Shown here: positions 37,665 to 45,977 of the stretch, piece after piece
Layout of the letters: each line of letters starts with the position of its first letter
Numbering within the stretch: position 1 is the first letter of the stretch
NCBI GenBank assembly: GCA_002279065.1
Contig: NCKB01000003.1
Coordinates: forward strand, 186,001-250,000
Reading direction: 5' to 3'
DNA from: Lysobacterales bacterium 15-68-25
GTDB taxonomy: Bacteria; Pseudomonadota; Gammaproteobacteria; Xanthomonadales; Rhodanobacteraceae
Length of the DNA: 64,000 nt
The notes under the pieces: generated by a model
Database searches by the model: none
Seen by the model: only the letters and a program-made list of their open reading frames with translations
What the model was told of the DNA's origin: nothing
Translations under genes and position numbers: made by a program

Positions 37665-37690
37665 ATCGATGTCTTGATATCGATATCATT
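37659..37690. promoter_or_regulatory. LacI operator candidate, 12-bp inverted repeat
   Basis: AATGATATCGAT (37659-37670) and ATCGATATCATT (37679-37690) are perfect inverted arms with an 8-base spacer. The right part also forms the 14-bp palindrome TGATATCGATATCA (37675-37688) with a central CG, as is usual for LacI-family operators. It lies in the divergent gap of the LacI-type and GH65 genes, in AT-rich sequence that stands out from the GC-rich background. Confidence 0.75.
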
Positions 37691-37766
37691 TGCTGGCATC
37701 GTCGCTGCCCGCTGCCCGGGACAGATCCGTCACGGCGGCTCGACCGAAACTTCACAGGGGGAACGC

Positions 37767-40700
37767 TTGGAAAAGCTCGACGCCGCGCCGGCCCAATCAC
37801 CGGCGCCAATGCCCCGCGGCACTCAGGCCTGGCCGCCGGCAGCGGCGAATCCCGATCCGTGGCACATCGTGCGCCACGGCACCGACCCGGCCGGCTTCGC
37901 CCAGGACGAGAGCCTGTTCGCGCTGGCCAACGGCGCGCTCGGGGTACGCGGCGGCCTGGAGGAGGAGCCCGGCGCCACCCAGGGCAGCTTTCTCGCCGGC
38001 GCGTGGGAGCGCACCCCGATCGAGTACCACGAACGCTTTCCCGGGTTCGCCGCGCATACCGATACCCGCATTCCGGTCGCCGACGCGATCGGCATCCAGT
38101 TGCGCCTGGGCGACATCCCGGTACGCCTGACCGAGGGCGAGTGGCTGGCCTTCGAGCGAGAGCTGGATCTGCGCACGGGCTGCTACCGCCGACGCCTGCG
38201 CTGGCGCGCGCCGACCGGCGCGACGCTGGAGATCCGCGCCGAACGCCTGGTGCTGCTGGACGAGCCGGGCGTGCTGGCGATCCGCTACAGCGTGCGGTCG
38301 GACGACTACACCGGCCCGATCACCCTGGAGTCCACCATCGACACCGGGCGCGACGCAGTCGAGCAGGGTTTCGATCCTCGCATCGGCGCACGCGTGGACG
38401 GCGGCTTCCGCACCCTGTCGGCGGCGGCCGACGAGCGCCATGGCTGGCTGGTGCAGGAAACCACCCACAGCGGCGTGCGCGTGGCCTGCATGCAGCGGCA
38501 CCGCCTCGGCGACGCCATGCACTGCCGCTACGGCGGCCACGCCCCGCACGGCGTGGCCCAGATCATCGAAGGCGAGCTCGCGCCCGGCCGCAGTGTGACG
38601 CTGGAGAAATACGCCAGTTACGCCTGGACCGCGCCGCACGAGGACATCCCGGCCGAGACCCTTCGCCAACGTGCAGGCGAGGCGTTGCATCGCGCACACG
38701 ACGCCGGCTTCGACGCCCTGCTCGAGGCGCAGGCAACCACGCTCGCCCCGCTCTGGAACCAGGCCGACCTGTCCATCGACGGCGACCCCACCGTGGAGCA
38801 GGCGCTGCGCTTCAACCTGTTCCACGTGTACCAGTCGAGCAGCCGCGACGGCCGCGCCAGCGCCGCCGCCAAGGGCCTGACCGGCGAGGGCTACGAAGGC
38901 CACTACTTCTGGGACGCCGAGGCCTTCATGCTGCCGGCGCTGGTCAATGTGGCGCCCGAGCTGGCGCGCAGCATGCTGACCTATCGCCACGCCACGCTGG
39001 AACGCGCCCGGCTGCATGCGCGCGAGATGAACCACGCACGCGGGGCACTCTACGCCTGGCGCACGATCAGCGGTGATGAGTGCTCGTCGTACTTCCCCAG
39101 CGGCTCGGCGCAGTACCACATCAACGCCGCCGTCGCCTGGGCGATCCGCCTTTACGTGGATGCGACCGGCGACCAGGGATTCCTCATCGACGGCGGCGCG
39201 GAGATCCTGTTCGAGACCGCCCGCGTCTGGCTCGACGTTGGCCATTTCAATCCGCGCCGCGGCGGCGCGTTCTGCATCCACGCGGTGACCGGGCCGGACG
39301 AGTATTCCGCCGTGGTGGACAACAACCACTACACCAACCGCATGGCGCAGCGGCACCTTCGCGACGCGGCGGCGGTGGCCCGCTGGCTGGCGGAGGAACA
39401 TGCGGCCGAATTCGACGCACTGGCCGCGCGCATCGCGCTCGACGCGAACGAGATCACCGCCTGGACGCGCGCCGCCGACGCCATGTACCTGCCGGTGGAC
39501 GCGGCGCTCGGCGTGTTCCCCCAGGACGATGCCTTTCTCGATCGCCCCCGGCTGCCGCCGCGCCCCCTTGTCGAGGGCAAGCACCCGCTGCTGCTGGAGC
39601 TGCATCCGCTCACGATCTACCGCCATCAGGTCTGCAAGCAGGCCGATACCCTGCTCGCGCTGATGCTGGCCGGCGACGACGTGGACCGCGCGTCCAAGCG
39701 TCGCAACTTCGACTACTACGAATCGGTCACCCTGCACGACTCCACGTTGTCGGCGTCGACATTCAGCGTGATGGCGGCCGAAGTCGGCCACGCGGACAAA
39801 GCCTATCGCTATTTCCTGGACACGCTGCGCGTGGACCTGGACGACCTGCACGGCAATGCCGCCCACGGCGTGCACATGGCAGCCATGGCCGGCAGCTGGC
39901 TCGCCCTGACCTGGGGGTTCGGCGGACTGCGCGTGGTCGACGGAGTGCCCGGTCTCGCCCCGACCCTTCCGGATGCCTGGAGCGGCTACCGATTCGGGTT
40001 GCGCTGGCACGGAGCACATCTGCGCGTGGAGGTGGCCCGGCGGGGCGTGCGCTACACGCTGTCCGGCACGCGGCCGCTGCGCTTCCGCCACGACGGCACG
40101 CTGCAGGAACTGGCCCCGGGTCGTTCGATCGAACTGCCGCTGGCGCCGTCCGCGCGCCTGCCACGCCCGCTCAAAGCGGTGATCTTCGACCTCGATGGCG
40201 TGATCGCCGACACCGCTGTCGTGCACCACGCGGCATGGCACCAGCTTGCCCGTGAGCTCGGCGTGCCGTTCGACGAGGCCACCGGCGAGCGCATGAAGGG
40301 CGTCGACCGGCTCGGCTCGCTGGACATCCTGCTCGAACGCGCCCAGCGCACCTACGCCGAGCACGAGCGCCTGGCCCTGGCCGAGCGCAAGAACGGCTAC
40401 TACCGCGAGCAGATCGAGCGCTTCGGACCCGATCAGCTGCTGCCCGGGGCACGCGAGGCGATCGCCGCCGCGCGCGCGGCGGGACTGAAGGTGGGCCTGG
40501 CCTCGGCCAGCCGCAACGCGCCGTTGCTGCTCGAGCGTCTGGGCATCGCCGACCTGTTCGATCACGTCGTGGACGCCGCAAGCGTCGCCCGCTCCAAGCC
40601 CGACCCGGAAATCTTCCTCGCCGCCGCCCGCGGGCTCGGCGTGGAGCCCCACGAATGCCTCGGCGTGGAAGACGCCGCGGCCGGCGTGGACAGCATCCTC

Positions 40701-40808
40701 GCGGCCGGGATGGCCGCCGTGGCCGTGGGCGACTCGCCCGCGCTCGCGCATGCGGATGCGCGCATCCCGAACGTCGCCGCGTTCGACATCAAGCAATACA
40801 CAAAATGA
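37767..40808 (+). CDS. GH65 disaccharide phosphorylase fused to beta-phosphoglucomutase
   Basis: A 1013-aa bifunctional enzyme. Residues about 20-790 form a GH65 inverting phosphorylase: N-terminal beta-sandwich, (alpha/alpha)6 barrel with GYEGHYFWDAEAFMLPAL, the general acid Glu512 in AVTGPDEYSAVVDNNHYTN, and the phosphate-site HQVCKQADTLLALML. Residues about 803-1013 are a HAD beta-phosphoglucomutase: AVIFDLDGVIADTAVVHHAA with Asp808/Asp810, MKGVDRLGSLDILLER, and CLGVEDAAAGVDSILAAGM. The first half would yield beta-glucose 1-phosphate, the second glucose 6-phosphate. The disaccharide (maltose, trehalose, kojibiose or nigerose) cannot be fixed by eye. The TTG start has GGGGG 5 bases upstream; an ATG at 37809 is an alternative. 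No signal peptide: cytosolic. Confidence 0.93.
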   Translation: MEKLDAAPAQSPAPMPRGTQAWPPAAANPDPWHIVRHGTDPAGFAQDESLFALANGALGVRGGLEEEPGATQGSFLAGAWERTPIEYHERFPGFAAHTDTRIPVADAIGIQLRLGDIPVRLTEGEWLAFERELDLRTGCYRRRLRWRAPTGATLEIRAERLVLLDEPGVLAIRYSVRSDDYTGPITLESTIDTGRDAVEQGFDPRIGARVDGGFRTLSAAADERHGWLVQETTHSGVRVACMQRHRLGDAMHCRYGGHAPHGVAQIIEGELAPGRSVTLEKYASYAWTAPHEDIPAETLRQRAGEALHRAHDAGFDALLEAQATTLAPLWNQADLSIDGDPTVEQALRFNLFHVYQSSSRDGRASAAAKGLTGEGYEGHYFWDAEAFMLPALVNVAPELARSMLTYRHATLERARLHAREMNHARGALYAWRTISGDECSSYFPSGSAQYHINAAVAWAIRLYVDATGDQGFLIDGGAEILFETARVWLDVGHFNPRRGGAFCIHAVTGPDEYSAVVDNNHYTNRMAQRHLRDAAAVARWLAEEHAAEFDALAARIALDANEITAWTRAADAMYLPVDAALGVFPQDDAFLDRPRLPPRPLVEGKHPLLLELHPLTIYRHQVCKQADTLLALMLAGDDVDRASKRRNFDYYESVTLHDSTLSASTFSVMAAEVGHADKAYRYFLDTLRVDLDDLHGNAAHGVHMAAMAGSWLALTWGFGGLRVVDGVPGLAPTLPDAWSGYRFGLRWHGAHLRVEVARRGVRYTLSGTRPLRFRHDGTLQELAPGRSIELPLAPSARLPRPLKAVIFDLDGVIADTAVVHHAAWHQLARELGVPFDEATGERMKGVDRLGSLDILLERAQRTYAEHERLALAERKNGYYREQIERFGPDQLLPGAREAIAAARAAGLKVGLASASRNAPLLLERLGIADLFDHVVDAASVARSKPDPEIFLAAARGLGVEPHECLGVEDAAAGVDSILAAGMAAVAVGDSPALAHADARIPNVAAFDIKQYTK

Positions 40809-40876
40809 AGGCGAACCGGCGGCCCCGGGGAGGGCGTCCGCCATCACAAACGATCACTCGTGGGGAGCACAAGCCG

Positions 40877-43396
40877 ATGACCAACAAGCAACTGACCCGA
40901 CTGGCCCTGTCCGCGGCCATCGCCGCCTGCCTGATACCCGGCCTGGCCGCGGCACAGGACGCGAAGGCTGCCACCCGGCAGGCCAAGGCCACCAAGCCGG
41001 ACACCAGCGCCGCCAAGACGCTCGACCAGGTCGTGGTGACCGGCAATGCCGCCACCGGCGGCCTGAAGAAGATCGACACCAGCTACTCGGTGGTCAGCGC
41101 CAGCGCCGAGCAGATCAAGATGGCCAACCCGAAGAGCACGGCCGACCTGCTGAAGATCTCCCCGGGCCTGTGGCCGGAATCCACCGGTGGCCAGACTGGC
41201 GCCAACATCGAGATCGCCGGCTTTCCCGGCGGCGGCGATGCGCCGTTCTTCACCACCCAGCTGATGGGCTCGCCGCTGTACGGCATGCCCACGCTGTCGT
41301 TCTTCGAGACCACCTCGATCTTCCGCCTCGACGACACCGTGGACCGCGTGGAAATCCTGCAGGGCGGCCCGTCGGTGGTGTTCGGCGACGGCCAGATCGG
41401 CGCCACCGCCAACTTCATGCTGAAGACCGGCACCGACGTGCCCAGCGGCAGCATCGGCGTGACCTACGGCAGCGAGAACCTGCGCCGCGTCGACGGCTTC
41501 TACGGATTCCCGATCTCCAACAGCTGGTACGGCAGCGTCGGTGGTTTCTACCGCGATTCCGACGGCGTGCGCGATCCGAAGTTCTCGGCCGACAAGGGCG
41601 GGCAGTTCACCGCCACGATCAGCCACGACAGCGACAACGGCACCATGACGCTGTACGCCCGCGCGCTGAACGACAAGAACCAGTTCATCACCCCGATCCC
41701 GCTGATCCAGCGCGGCACCGACCAGTTCAGCGCCTACCCCGGCTTCGATCCGCTGACCGACACCTACAACGGTCCGGAGATCCAGCACGTTTACCTGCCG
41801 GGCTACCCGGGCGGCGGCACCCACGCCAACCTGGCCAACGGCCGCGGCGCCAAGTTCAACTTCTTCGGCGGCAACTTCGACTACGACCTGGGCAGCAGTT
41901 GGACCCTGTCGGACAAGTTCCTGCTCGACGGCGGCGACGTCGACACCAACGCGCTGTTCTCCGGCACCAACCCGGGCTCGCTCAGCGACATGCTCTACAC
42001 CGACGGATCGAGCATCGGCGCGTTCAACCTGCCGGCCGGTTCGGCCACCGCCACCTACGTCAACGGCGGCGGCGTGGTGGACCCGAACCAGAGCGTGATC
42101 CACCAGGGCTGGTGGTACATCCACAAGCACCTGAAGAACATGAGCAACGATTTCCGCCTGAGCAAGGAGATCTTCGAGGGCAACACGCTCACCGGCGGCC
42201 TGTACCTGGCCCACTACACGATGAACGACAAGTGGGCGCTGGGTAACCAGATGCTGATGACCAATACGCCGAACGCGCGGCCGATCCAGGTCAGCTACGT
42301 CGACGGCGGCGTCACCAAGCAGCTCACCGACTCCCAGGGCTTCCTCGACTACGGCGGCTACAACATCGCCCAGCACGGCACCGCCACCAACAAGGCGTTC
42401 TACCTGTCCGACGTGTGGCGCCTGGGCAAGTGGCTGTTCGACCTCTCCGGCCGCATCGAGAACGAGGACGCGGTCAACAACGTCTGCAACCTGACCCAGC
42501 GGAACCTGGACGGCAACGACAACACGCTCTACGACAACAAGGTGCCGGTATGCGACGGCACCTACGCCCGCACCAGCTACAACAAGACCCATCCGTCGTG
42601 GACCTTCGGCGTGAACTACGAGCTCGCCGACAACATGAGCGTGTACTTCCGCGCCAACAAGGGTGCGCACTTCGGCGACTTCGACAACGCCCTGCGCGGC
42701 AATACCACCGGCAACACCCCGCCGCTGCAGAAGATCACCAACATCGAGGGCGGCTTCAAGTACCAGTCCGACCTGGTCTATGCCGACATCAGCGTGTACC
42801 ACCGCCTGTTCGACGGCCTGGTCTACCAGCCGACCAACAACCAGGGCGTGCCGGTCGGCACGCAGTCGCTGTACGGATCGGACTCCAAGGGCATCAACCT
42901 GACCGGCGCGGTCACCCCGTTCGAGAACTTCAAGCTGCAGCTGGTGGCGAACTACCTCGACGGCCACTACTCGCACAACAACGCCTGCTTCCTCTACACC
43001 GACCTGGCCACTGGCACCACGCAGTGCATCAGCGTCAACGGCAAGCAGTTGCAGCGCCAGCCGAAGGTTCGCTTCATGCTGACGCCGAGCTACCGCATCC
43101 CGTTCGCCTGGGGTGACGTGACCGCGTTCGTCACCTACACCCACGTCGGCCCGCACACCCAGGACCAGTCCGGCCTGCAGCAACTGGGCAGCTACGACAC
43201 CTGGGACTTCGGCGTGGTCGCGAACGTGGAGAAGAACTGGGAGCTGCGCCTGCAGGGCACCAACATGACCAACGAGCTGGGCCTCACCGAGAGCAACTCG
43301 CGTATCTTCGGCTCGGCCTCCGGTACCGACGGGGTGATCCTCGCCCGACCGCTGGAAGGTCGCGAGGTGAACGTGCAGGTGAAGTACAAGTTCTGA
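40877..43396 (+). CDS. TonB-dependent receptor of the GH65 locus
   Basis: An 839-aa outer-membrane transporter, probably for the sugar degraded by the GH65 fusion. A signal peptide ends near PGLAAAQ; the TonB box-like LDQVVVTGNAA lies at about residues 49-59. The plug has STADLLKISPGLWPESTGGQ and VEILQGGPSVVFGDGQIGAT, and the barrel ends GREVNVQVKYKF with terminal Phe. GGGGAG lies 9 bases before the ATG. It follows the phosphorylase by 68 bases in the same operon and is separated from the permease by a strong hairpin. The same-operon placement is the only ligand evidence. Confidence 0.93.
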   Translation: MTNKQLTRLALSAAIAACLIPGLAAAQDAKAATRQAKATKPDTSAAKTLDQVVVTGNAATGGLKKIDTSYSVVSASAEQIKMANPKSTADLLKISPGLWPESTGGQTGANIEIAGFPGGGDAPFFTTQLMGSPLYGMPTLSFFETTSIFRLDDTVDRVEILQGGPSVVFGDGQIGATANFMLKTGTDVPSGSIGVTYGSENLRRVDGFYGFPISNSWYGSVGGFYRDSDGVRDPKFSADKGGQFTATISHDSDNGTMTLYARALNDKNQFITPIPLIQRGTDQFSAYPGFDPLTDTYNGPEIQHVYLPGYPGGGTHANLANGRGAKFNFFGGNFDYDLGSSWTLSDKFLLDGGDVDTNALFSGTNPGSLSDMLYTDGSSIGAFNLPAGSATATYVNGGGVVDPNQSVIHQGWWYIHKHLKNMSNDFRLSKEIFEGNTLTGGLYLAHYTMNDKWALGNQMLMTNTPNARPIQVSYVDGGVTKQLTDSQGFLDYGGYNIAQHGTATNKAFYLSDVWRLGKWLFDLSGRIENEDAVNNVCNLTQRNLDGNDNTLYDNKVPVCDGTYARTSYNKTHPSWTFGVNYELADNMSVYFRANKGAHFGDFDNALRGNTTGNTPPLQKITNIEGGFKYQSDLVYADISVYHRLFDGLVYQPTNNQGVPVGTQSLYGSDSKGINLTGAVTPFENFKLQLVANYLDGHYSHNNACFLYTDLATGTTQCISVNGKQLQRQPKVRFMLTPSYRIPFAWGDVTAFVTYTHVGPHTQDQSGLQQLGSYDTWDFGVVANVEKNWELRLQGTNMTNELGLTESNSRIFGSASGTDGVILARPLEGREVNVQVKYKF

Positions 43397-43417
43397 CGTC
43401 TCGCGTGTTACCCCGGA

Positions 43418-43459
43418 ACGGTCCGGACCGCAGCGCACCGCGGTCCGGACCGTCGTTTT
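43418..43459 (+). terminator. Strong intercistronic hairpin, partial terminator candidate
   Basis: ACGGTCCGGACCGC (43418-43431) pairs perfectly over 14 bp with GCGGTCCGGACCGT (43440-43453); the loop is 8 bases and CGTTTT follows. Each arm also contains the palindrome CGGTCCGGACCG. It lies between the receptor stop and the permease ATG, so it may stop part of the transcripts or protect the receptor mRNA 3' end. Confidence 0.75.
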
Positions 43460-43481
43460 GACGCCCGACCACGAGTACCGC

Positions 43482-44747
43482 ATGAACCGGATCCGCATGA
43501 TCGTCGCGCTGGCGCTGATCTACATGGTCTTCGCCATCCTGCTCAACAGCGTCGGCACGGTGATCCTGCAGTCGATGGCCAGCTTCGGGGTCGACAAGCC
43601 GCAGGCCAGCCTGCTGGAGCTGTTCAAGGACCTGCCGATCGCGATCACCTCGTTCATGGTGGCCTCGTTCCTGCCCCTGCTCGGCTACCGCCGGGCGATG
43701 ATGGGCGCGCTCACCATCGTCGGCGGCGCGTGCCTGCTGATGCCGATGTTTCCCGGCTTCCACACCACCGAATTCCTGTTCGCCTGCGTCGGCGTGTCGT
43801 TCGCGCTGGCCAAGGTGGCGGTGTACTCCTCGATCGGCCTGCTCACCAACGATCGCGCCGAACACTCGCGCCTGACCAACACGATCGAGGGACTGTTCAT
43901 GGTCGGCGTACTGGCTGGCGGCTGGCTGTTCAGCGCCTTCGTCGACCCTGCCGCCCCGGGCGACGCCCGCTGGCTGCGCGTGTACTGGCTGCTGACGCTG
44001 ATCTGCGCCGCGGTGATCGCCCTGCTTGCCGCCTCGCCCCTGGACGAGTCGGCAGCCCGCGACCAGACGCGCCGCTCCGCGGCTGCCACCGTCGGCCAGA
44101 TGGTGCAGCTGATGACCCGACCGCTGGTCTACGTGTTCCTGCTGTCGGCCTTTCTCTACGTGCTGATCGAGCAGAGCTTCAGCACCTGGCTGCCGACCTT
44201 CAACAACGAGGTCCTCAAGCTGCCCAACGCGATGAGCATCCAGATGGCCTCGATCCTCGCCGGGGCCACCGCGCTGGGCCGCATCGGCGCCGGCCAGGCG
44301 CTGCGCCGGGTCAGCTGGCACCGGCTGCTAAATGCCTGCGTGGTGGCGATGGCCGCGCTGGTGCTGCTGGTGCTGCCGATGGCGCGCGGCGTCACGGTGA
44401 CCCCCGACGTGGGCTGGGCCAGCGCACCGATGGCGGCCTACCTGATACCGCTGATCGGCCTGCTGATGGCGCCGATCTACCCGGTGATCAACTCGGTGGC
44501 ACTCAGCTCGCTGCCCAAGCCGCTGCACGCCTCGATGACCGGGCTGATCGTGGTCTTCTCGGCGCTCGGCGGGACGCTGGGTTCGCGCATCACCGCGATG
44601 GTGTTCGCCCGCTTCGGCGGCATCCACGCGTTCTATTTCTCGCTGGTGCCGATGACCCTGGTGCTGGTGACGCTGTTCTTCTTCCGCCGGGAAACCGAGC
44701 GCGCTGGCGTGCTGGCGCCGGTAACCGTGGGCCTCGGCGGCAAGTGA
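43482..44747 (+). CDS. MFS sugar permease of the GH65 locus
   Basis: A 421-aa major facilitator permease with about twelve membrane helices, starting MNRIRMIVALALIYMVFAIL. It resembles the FucP-like branch of sugar/H+ symporters only loosely; the helices and the central cytosolic loop (DESAARDQTRRSA) are clear, and helix 2-3 loop GYRRAMMGA stands in for the usual Gly-Arg motif. The ATG at 43482 starts the first helix sensibly; a TTG upstream at 43458 lies within the hairpin tail and is rejected. By context it should carry the intact disaccharide (or its deacylated form) over the inner membrane to the phosphorylase. Confidence 0.88.
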   Translation: MNRIRMIVALALIYMVFAILLNSVGTVILQSMASFGVDKPQASLLELFKDLPIAITSFMVASFLPLLGYRRAMMGALTIVGGACLLMPMFPGFHTTEFLFACVGVSFALAKVAVYSSIGLLTNDRAEHSRLTNTIEGLFMVGVLAGGWLFSAFVDPAAPGDARWLRVYWLLTLICAAVIALLAASPLDESAARDQTRRSAAATVGQMVQLMTRPLVYVFLLSAFLYVLIEQSFSTWLPTFNNEVLKLPNAMSIQMASILAGATALGRIGAGQALRRVSWHRLLNACVVAMAALVLLVLPMARGVTVTPDVGWASAPMAAYLIPLIGLLMAPIYPVINSVALSSLPKPLHASMTGLIVVFSALGGTLGSRITAMVFARFGGIHAFYFSLVPMTLVLVTLFFFRRETERAGVLAPVTVGLGGK

Positions 44748-44798
44748 TCCGATGAACGGCGCCGGCAGCGGCCGGTGCGACCTGCCCGGGGAGTCCGC

Positions 44799-45905
44799 AT
44801 GAGCCGCCTCGCTTCCGTCCTTCTGCTGCTCGCGCTCAGCCCGTTGGCCGGCGCGGCACGGACCGGGAGTGCGCCTCCCGGCGTGCGACCGGACGGAACC
44901 GTGACCTCCCCGGCGATCTCGGTCCCGTATTCGGATCTCGCCTCGCCCGAAGCGCGCGCACTGTTCCCGCGGTTGCTGGCCGAGGGCGCCAAGGCGCCCC
45001 CGATCACCGCACCGATCGCGGGAAGCCGGGCGTTCTACGACCGCATGAACGGCGATCGCGCGGCGCGCATGGAGAAGCGCTACCCGGTGCACATCCGCAC
45101 GGCAACGATCGCCGGCGTGCGCGTCGACGTGGTGCTGCCGACCCAGGGCATCGCGCCGGCGAAACGCCATCGCGTGCTGATCAACCTGCATGGAGGCGCC
45201 TTCCTGTGGGGCGCCGGCAGCGGTGGCCTGGTCGAGTCGATCCCGATCGCCAGCGTCGGCCGCATCAAGGTGATCACGGTGGATTACCGGCAGGGGCCGG
45301 AACACACCTTCCCCGCCGCCAGCGACGACGTGGAAGCGGTCTACCGCGCGCTGCTGAAACGGTACCGACCGCAGGACATCGGCATCTACGGCTGCTCGGC
45401 CGGCGGCATCCTCACCGCCGAATCGGTGGCGCGGTTCATCCACGACGGCGTGCCGGTGCCCGGCGCGATCGGTACCTTCTGCGGCTCGCTGCTGGACCTG
45501 ACCGGGGATTCCTCCTGGATCGCGCCGCTGCTGAACGGGCAGGGCGTACCGACGCACCGGCTGGGCTTCGGCGACCTGCCCTACTTCCGTGGCGCCGATC
45601 CGCGCGACCCGCTGGTACAGCCAGGCCTGTCACCGGCACTGCTGGCGAAATTCCCGCCGACCCTGCTGATCACCGGCACCCGCGACATGGCGATGAGCTC
45701 GGAAGTCCGCAGCCAGGCGCTGCTCCAGCGGGCCGGCGTCGAGGCCGAGCTGCACGTGTGGGAAGGCATGTGGCACTCATTCTTCTCCGATCCCGAACTG
45801 CCGGAGTCGCGCCAGGCCTACCGGACCATCGTGGATTTCTTCGATCGCCATCTTGGGCACCGCCCCAGCGACAGGCGTCACAGGGCACCCGACCGGACTC
45901 CCTGA
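44799..45905 (+). CDS. Secreted HSL-family alpha/beta hydrolase (esterase)
   Basis: A 368-aa exported esterase or lipase of the hormone-sensitive-lipase family. A signal peptide ends near LAGAARTG. The oxyanion motif is LINLHGGAFLWGAGSG, the nucleophile elbow YGCSAGGILTAES (Ser in G-C-S-A-G-G, where most relatives have G-D-S-A-G-G), the acid in ITGTRDMAMSSEV and the His in WEGMWHSFFSDPE. GGGGAG lies 5 bases before the ATG at 44799. As the last gene of the sugar operon it may remove acyl groups from the imported glycoside in the periplasm. It could also act on unrelated esters. Confidence 0.9.
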   Translation: MSRLASVLLLLALSPLAGAARTGSAPPGVRPDGTVTSPAISVPYSDLASPEARALFPRLLAEGAKAPPITAPIAGSRAFYDRMNGDRAARMEKRYPVHIRTATIAGVRVDVVLPTQGIAPAKRHRVLINLHGGAFLWGAGSGGLVESIPIASVGRIKVITVDYRQGPEHTFPAASDDVEAVYRALLKRYRPQDIGIYGCSAGGILTAESVARFIHDGVPVPGAIGTFCGSLLDLTGDSSWIAPLLNGQGVPTHRLGFGDLPYFRGADPRDPLVQPGLSPALLAKFPPTLLITGTRDMAMSSEVRSQALLQRAGVEAELHVWEGMWHSFFSDPELPESRQAYRTIVDFFDRHLGHRPSDRRHRAPDRTP

Positions 45906-45920
45906 ACGCCCCGGCCTGCT

Positions 45921-45949
45921 TTGCCGACGGTGGACGCGGCGAGTATCCT
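45921..45949 (+). promoter_or_regulatory. Candidate promoter of pilR
   Basis: TTGCCG (45921-45926) and TATCCT (45944-45949) are spaced by 17 bases just after the esterase stop and 28 bases before the pilR ATG. It would allow pilR to be expressed on its own despite being cut off from pilS. Confidence 0.5.
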
Positions 45950-45977
45950 GCCCGCCAACCCACGATCCCCAGAGCCC

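Noticed and set aside
37648..37665. TGTGACGCAACAATGAT considered as a CRP/Clp site
   Set aside because: Only the left half TGTGA fits; the right half does not match TCACA, and the stretch is better explained by the LacI operator repeat.
37797..40847. 1016-codon minus-strand open frame opposite the GH65 fusion
   Set aside because: Composition is Gly/Val/Arg/His/Gln-biased and low-complexity, and it lies fully antisense to a protein with clear catalytic motifs.
43458..43481. Upstream TTG start for the MFS permease
   Set aside because: It lies in the tail of the hairpin and adds a charged segment before the first helix; the ATG at 43482 is better.
40844..43498. 884-codon minus-strand open frame opposite the TonB receptor
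   Set aside because: Val/Gly/Glu/Asp-biased shadow of the receptor gene; no domain visible.
36445..45905. Sugar locus considered as a mobile genomic island with attachment sites
   Set aside because: No integrase, tRNA border, flanking direct repeats or clear compositional shift were seen; insertion is inferred only from gene order.
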